Source: Haplomitrium mnioides (taxonomy: Eukaryota > Marchantiophyta > Haplomitriopsida > Calobryales). Taken from it: 64,000 nucleotides of DNA. Each line of letters opens with the position of its first letter. The stretch's first letter is position 1. The notes below the pieces were generated by a model that was not told where the DNA came from, made no database searches, and saw only the letters and a program-made list of their open reading frames with translations. Of the stretch, positions 59,804 through 64,000 are shown piece after piece. The DNA is taken from contig JBNGIS010033819.1 of the NCBI GenBank assembly GCA_049999725.1, forward strand, positions 1 through 64,000. Direction: 5' to 3'. The translations under genes were made by a program, and so were the position numbers.

Positions 59804-60324
59804 GCCACTGTTCCTTTTGGCAATTGATGATTGCAATATAACCTTCATTCTGTGTATGAGTATCAAAGTTGCCACTGTTCCTCTTGGCAGTTGATGATTG
59901 CAATATAACCTTCATTCTGTGTATGAGTATCAAAGTTGCCACTGTTCCTCTTGGCAGTTGATGATTGCAATGTAACCTTCATTCTGCGTATGAGTATCAA
60001 AGTTGCCACTGTTACTCTTGGTAGTTGATGATTGCAATGTAACCTTCATTCTGTGTATGAGTATCAAAGTTGCCACTATTCCTCTTGGCAGTTGATGATT
60101 GCAATGTAACCTTCATTCTGCGTATGAGTATCAAAGTTGCCACTGTTACTCTTGGTAGTTGATGATTGCAATGTAACCTTCATTCTGCGTATGAGTATCA
60201 AAGNNNNNNNNNNATTGCAATGTAACCTTCATTCTGCGTATGAGTATCAAAGTTGCCACTATTCCTCTTGGTTGTTGATGATTGCAATGTAACCTTCATT
60301 CTGCGTATGGGTATCAAAGTTGCA
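59804..60324. repeat. 67-bp minisatellite, about eight copies, with a 10-N gap
   Basis: GCCACTRTTMCTCTTGG starts at 59,804, 59,871, 59,938, 60,005, 60,072 and 60,139, then again (after N at 60,204-60,213) at 60,255. The period is exactly 67. Two variants alternate (CTGTTCC and CTGTTACTCTTGGTAG). The gap interrupts a unit, so the true copy number is unknown. 67 is not a multiple of three. Confidence 0.95.
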
Positions 60325-61164
60325 CGCGTTGCTTCCAAAGATATAAAGAGCGTGTCGAGAGGTGGAAGGAGGGTGTTAATGTTGAAATTAGAAGAGATAA
60401 AGGTCACAAAGATTGTGACTTGATGCTTATCAAGTATAGAAGTGAAGAGTGAAATAGCGGAAATTGGTTGGAGTTGTGAAGTTAATTTTTTCTCTTCTCT
60501 AAACAATCAAAATACTCTATTTTGTATTTATTGAATCAATTTTAATAAATAGATTATGTGCTAGTATTTTACTACGGGACAGTGATTGGGATTGGAAGTG
60601 ACTTCAAGATGTGACTTAAATTAGAGTGACAAAAGTGAAGTGAAGTAGTTAATGATTGGGAAGTTAGTGAAATGAAATACAAAACTAAGAGAGAAAACAA
60701 AGAGAGAAAAGAGGAAAGGATTTACAAAGTGTGAATACAAAAGAGCATCAAGTGTTTGAGTAGACTAGAGTAGAGTTGGTAGATACTTCTTTCAGCCACG
60801 TAATCTATCTATGTCTGCACGACACGTGGCCTCTTCTATCATTGGCTCATTGTCTTGTCTTCTATGCTCTTCTCTTGTCCACCTTTGATTCTTGGGATGT
60901 CCTCGGAGACACGCACACAAATCTTTTCATCGCCGTGCAGAACTTTTCTCAGATCTCATGCGTGCACATTTCTTCATCTACCCTCCCACTGTCCGTTTTG
61001 CCTGCCATTTCGGGAAACGTACGCACATAAATCGTGCCTGGGCATTACAGTCTGTGGAATTCACTTGCCAACTCCTCAACAACATCATTGTTCCTTGTGC
61101 GCACTCACGCCCACTCTCCAACCCTCATTTGAAGTCTGAATTCACCGGAGAATATTTAACAGCG
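60325..61164 (+). promoter_or_regulatory. Upstream region of the ginkbilobin-2-like gene
   Basis: Purine-rich, AT-rich DNA to about 60,770, then a GC- and CT-richer stretch to the start codon, typical of a plant promoter and leader. It contains ACACGTGGC at 60,822-60,830 (see separate entry). A possible TATA-like ACATAAATC lies at 61,025-61,033. The start context is CAGCGATGA with G at -3. Confidence 0.5.
60822..60830 (+). promoter_or_regulatory. ABRE/G-box ACACGTGGC
   Basis: A perfect match to the abscisic-acid response element with the CACGTG G-box core (60,823-60,828), bound by bZIP factors in plants. It is about 340 bp before the start codon of the DUF26 gene. It suggests, but does not show, stress or ABA control. 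Confidence 0.55.
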
Positions 61165-61629
61165 ATGACCAAGGTAACCATCCTCATCATGCTTCTCCTT
61201 TCTTCGATGGCCATTTGCATGTCTTCCTTCACCAACGCACTCGAACTGGATACCTCTCTCAAGGGCGTGCATTGCTCCAAGGAAGAATACGGATTCTTCT
61301 TCTTCTATGGCAGCAATCTGGGAATCGCTCTGGACGGACTTCACGTGTGTGTGGATTTGCCAGATTGGCACAACACCAAATATTTCTATATCGGCAGAGG
61401 TATTGCCAATAATCAGGAAGTGTATGCAGATTTCAAGTGCGACGAGCGTTTGTCGTGGGAGGATTGCCAAAAGTGCGTTCACGTAGCAGTAGAGCTTGCC
61501 AAGGGAACTGTGGAAGGGCACTGCGCCAAGAAAGCAGTGCGCAAAAGCATTCGTCTTGGCAGCTGCACCCTGCGTTACGACAACGTCAGCCTGAAACGGC
61601 TGCAGAAGAACGACAACAGGCTTTGCTAG
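61165..61629 (+). CDS. Secreted ginkbilobin-2-like (DUF26/Gnk2) protein
   Basis: 154 residues in a single exon. Residues 1-25 are a signal peptide (MTKVTILIMLLLSSM, cleavage likely after TNA-25). The mature part has the DUF26 signature C-X8-C-X2-C at Cys92, Cys101 and Cys104 (KCDERLSWEDCQKC), with Cys37, Cys120 and Cys134 in the places of the other three conserved Cys. Cys62 and Cys154 are extra and may pair. DUF26 proteins include ginkbilobin-2, an apoplastic antifungal mannose-binding protein of Ginkgo seed, and the ectodomains of Cys-rich receptor kinases. No kinase or membrane segment is present, so this is the single-domain secreted type. The three residues I recall as mannose-binding in ginkbilobin-2 (Asn, Arg, Glu) appear as Ser38, Ser128 and Asp139. 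The frame is open back to 60,892, but I chose 61,165 because the signal peptide starts there. Confidence 0.85.
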   Translation: MTKVTILIMLLLSSMAICMSSFTNALELDTSLKGVHCSKEEYGFFFFYGSNLGIALDGLHVCVDLPDWHNTKYFYIGRGIANNQEVYADFKCDERLSWEDCQKCVHVAVELAKGTVEGHCAKKAVRKSIRLGSCTLRYDNVSLKRLQKNDNRLC

Positions 61630-63272
61630 CTGCAGTTGGTCACGTCTGTCATCAATTCAAAGATTTTTATCCCTTGAGGATCTACCCCATTCCGTTGTAG
61701 GAATTTGCACAATCATTCCATTCATGATGTGGTGATTCATCAATCAATAAGTATATTAAACAAGCTACAGCGTTTCCTCCATCTAAATGCTTACATTCGG
61801 TCCAACAATCTCTCATTGTTTCTAGGAAAATAATTTCAGCCCAGACGAAGCAATGGTATGTTTGCAAGGTCATCATGACAGGCATTATTTTAAAACGCCA
61901 GAAGTGCAAATGGATTGATCGTGTACAAACACAGTTCAGTGGATTTATGAAAACTTTTCCCAACTGAAAAACGAACGTTTCTGTAAGATTTAGAGCATAG
62001 CAAGTGAGTTTCTCCAGTTACAACCATCAGCCATAAACAAGACTCAAAATTGGACAACGAGACGTGCCTGCAGTCATGAGGTTCATATTCATTATACTTG
62101 AATTGTAATGTAGAAACGCGGATAATGTATGACGGACTTGTAGCCCAATCCATTGCTTTAAAACACTTGTCATTCAACCATTGAATTCTTGTGGACTATA
62201 GGTAGGTATTGTACATAAACGCAACACATTTGGCTCACAGACATGCTGCAGCGAGCAGGGTTTCTGTTGCCGAAGTTGGGAAGAACACCAAGATATTCTA
62301 GTACACAGCTTGAATGTTCCGTCTCATAGGTGCAGACAAGCAAGATTCTCGATTGCTGGGCATGGAGGACGATTCTAGAATTAAATAAAACGTTTCTCGA
62401 CTTAAAAGCGGTGTGAAGTTGTTGCCATCTCTCCCATAATCTTTGCCATTCCATGAATCGTGCCTCTACAGTATCGGAATGTTATAGAGGAGACTTTTGT
62501 CCGTGATCTCAAGAATTTTTGGCATTGAACTAGTTTTTCAGTTGAGATTGTTCGTTCACTAATACTCAAGCTTGTCAAAACTGTGTGTGTAGCAGCAAAC
62601 GTGCATGGTTACTGGGGTTCAATCCTCTGATGGTGAGACTGCAAAAACGTCATTACCGACATGATAGCTGTCGCTCATTGAATTGCTGGGATAAAATTGA
62701 CATGAGGTTGAAGCACGAAGAACGAATGTTGGAGACATGCGCATTGAAACGGACTTGTTGCAGATTTGTGAAAGAGGGATGCTGCGTGTACATGGAATGC
62801 TTCAATTCCAAAGATTCCTAGTAAGAGGTAGCAACGTTTGTGAAGACGTATGTAGAATGTGAGGAAAGGCATCATGGTCTCATTCATCATCTTCTTCTTC
62901 TTACTAAAGCACCGCATGTTTACATCTTCTTTGGCAAACTGAGGTGACAGCGACATTTGCATAAGCAAATTGTGTTTGCAATGACGAGGCAGGTGCCATT
63001 CTGCTACAAGTGGATGCAGTACGATATGTGTATATGTAAGTAACAAAAATGTCAAAATATTGTTTTGATAGTAAAGCTAATATGTGGTGTTATTGTAGGG
63101 TATTGTCCTTAGTAGTTGTATCCCTACATGTTGTGTATTTATGATGTCAAACTCAAAATCTAAAGAGTGGTGTCAAATACAATATGTTGTTGTCATTACA
63201 TGTATGACATTTAAGACAAATTAGATATTTACAAAAAGAAATGACTAAATTTGCAAGCTTTGATCTCTACGA
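61630..63272. other. 3' flank of the DUF26 gene, no supported gene
   Basis: AATAAG near 61,747 and AATAAA at 62,384-62,389 are possible poly(A) signals. Open frames such as 62,585-62,821 (plus, 78 codons) and 62,675-63,055 (minus, 126 codons) show no domain. Base composition stays less AT-rich than in the 52-59 kb region until about 63,050. Confidence 0.45.
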
Positions 63273-64000
63273 CTAAAGGTGGTTTTGGTGTAGTTGAGAT
63301 AGTCTTCTTAAACTGAGCCCTTGAGTATGTGCTATGTGCAAAGTATGTGCTATGTGCAAAGCAGGTGGAAAGGGTTTGGTGAAGATATCTGCTTTATCTT
63401 TGCTTGTTATCCATTGGACATTAATTTTGTCACCGTGTTGCTTATGGGTGTAAAAGAATTTAAGAGCAATGTGCCTAATTCTATCGCCCTTGATAAAGCC
63501 TTGAGCAATTTGGTCCACGAATGGTCGATTGTCCTCATATGTTATTATAGGGAATTGGACTAGAGGTTGGTCCGTATGGATGTTGATATGATCAATGAGT
63601 TGTCGAAGCCAAATACATTCCCTACTAGCTTCATAGAGTGCTAAGGTTTTTGCATGGTTAGTTGAGGTAGTTGTAATTGTCTATTTTGTGCTTTTCCATG
63701 AGATATTGGTGCTTCTCTTAAAGAAGACGTATCCTGTTTGAGACTTTGCGTCATCATGATCAAATAAATATCCAACGTTGGCATAGCCAACAATATCATT
63801 TGTTGCATTTCTGGGGAAGAAGAGTCCCATATCTTTTGTACCTTTTAGGTATCTAAAAATGTGTTTGAGTCCATTCCAATGTTGAATGGTAGGGTAGTAG
63901 TTGTGCCTTATAAGCAGGATTACTATGAAAGATACATAAGGTCTAGTATGATTTGCAAGGTACATGAGAGCTCCAATTGCTGAAAGGTATGGTTTTTATG
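63273..64000 (-). pseudogene. Ty1/copia pol C-terminus (RT end and RNase H)
   Basis: Minus-strand reading from the window edge: PYLSAIGALMYLANHTRPYV, IQHWNGLKHIFRYLKGTKDM, DIVGYANVGYLFDHDDAKSQ with TGYVFF (RNase H start, a degenerate copy of the usual YxDxDxAGD block), then after stops EASRECIWLRQLIDHI and NVQWITSKDKADIFTKPFPP, the typical copia ending. An 18-bp exact duplication (63,325-63,360) doubles the residues LHIAHT just past this point. The two main pieces are in the same frame, separated by at least one stop near 63,681. The element continues beyond the window. Confidence 0.85.

Noticed and set aside
59804-60324. CRISPR-like array
   Set aside because: Units are head-to-tail with no variable spacers, in a plant genome; it is a minisatellite.
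60892-61164. N-terminal extension of the DUF26 frame to a Met at 60,892
   Set aside because: The extension has no homology I recognise and would bury the signal peptide; the Met at 61,165 starts a clean secretion signal.
61156-61521. Antisense open frame (121 codons) over the DUF26 gene
   Set aside because: Shadow of the real gene; composition follows the reverse complement of its codons and there is no domain.
62675-63055. 126-codon minus-strand frame downstream of the DUF26 gene
   Set aside because: No motif, Lys-run and low-complexity parts, no supporting promoter; most likely chance.
1-64000. tRNA, rRNA or other structured RNA genes
   Set aside because: I looked for tRNA-like A/B boxes and cloverleaf-type strings and found none I could support by eye; a covariance-model scan would be decisive.

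Overview
The window reads as nuclear DNA of a land plant with a large, repeat-rich genome. It holds one intact-looking gene in 64 kb, many Ty3/gypsy remnants and some Ty1/copia, and scaffold gaps (10, 400 and 10 N). The gene is a small secreted ginkbilobin-2-like (DUF26) protein, a form typical of gymnosperms and spore-bearing plants, so a non-flowering plant is likely. The species cannot be fixed from this sequence.

Layout. 0.1-1.0 kb: a decaying gene I do not recognise. 1.6-1.85 kb: a 52-bp tandem repeat. 4-6.6 kb: leader and gag of a plus-strand gypsy element (F), followed by an LTR-like promoter segment. 10.1-38.15 kb: a three-level nest of related minus-strand gypsy elements. Outer element B (3' LTR 10.1-12.4, integrase/RT 12.7-13.9, protease/gag 34.2-36.2, 5' LTR 36.2-38.1) is split by element A (3' LTR from 13.92, pol 27.1-30.7, gag to 32.5, truncated 5' LTR to 33.75). 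A's 3' LTR is in turn split by element C (16,142-25,814), which has two 3.59-kb LTRs and a perfect 5-bp target duplication but no pol. All three share the same LTR termini and polypurine-tract junction.

38-55 kb: diverged plus-strand LTR elements between two minus-strand LTR-like repeats. Element E keeps protease, RT, RNase H and integrase remnants (42.4-46.5). Element D (48.3-52.5) keeps a gag zinc knuckle, a protease, a broken C5 cytosine DNA methyltransferase domain at 50.36-50.91 and an RT fragment. A methyltransferase captured by an LTR retrotransposon is the most unusual content here.

54.8-59.8 kb is AT-rich and gene-poor, with two arrays built on a near-palindromic ATGCGCGCAT core related to the 1.6-kb array. 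59.8-60.3 kb is a 67-bp minisatellite. The ginkbilobin-2-like gene lies at 61,165-61,629 with a perfect ABRE/G-box about 340 bp upstream. The window ends inside a minus-strand Ty1/copia pol.

The elements do not form a pathway. They show repeated self-insertion followed by decay, with several catalytic Asp codons changed to Asn and Trp codons changed to stops. All homology calls are from motif reading and by-eye alignment; no database search or computed identity is behind them.
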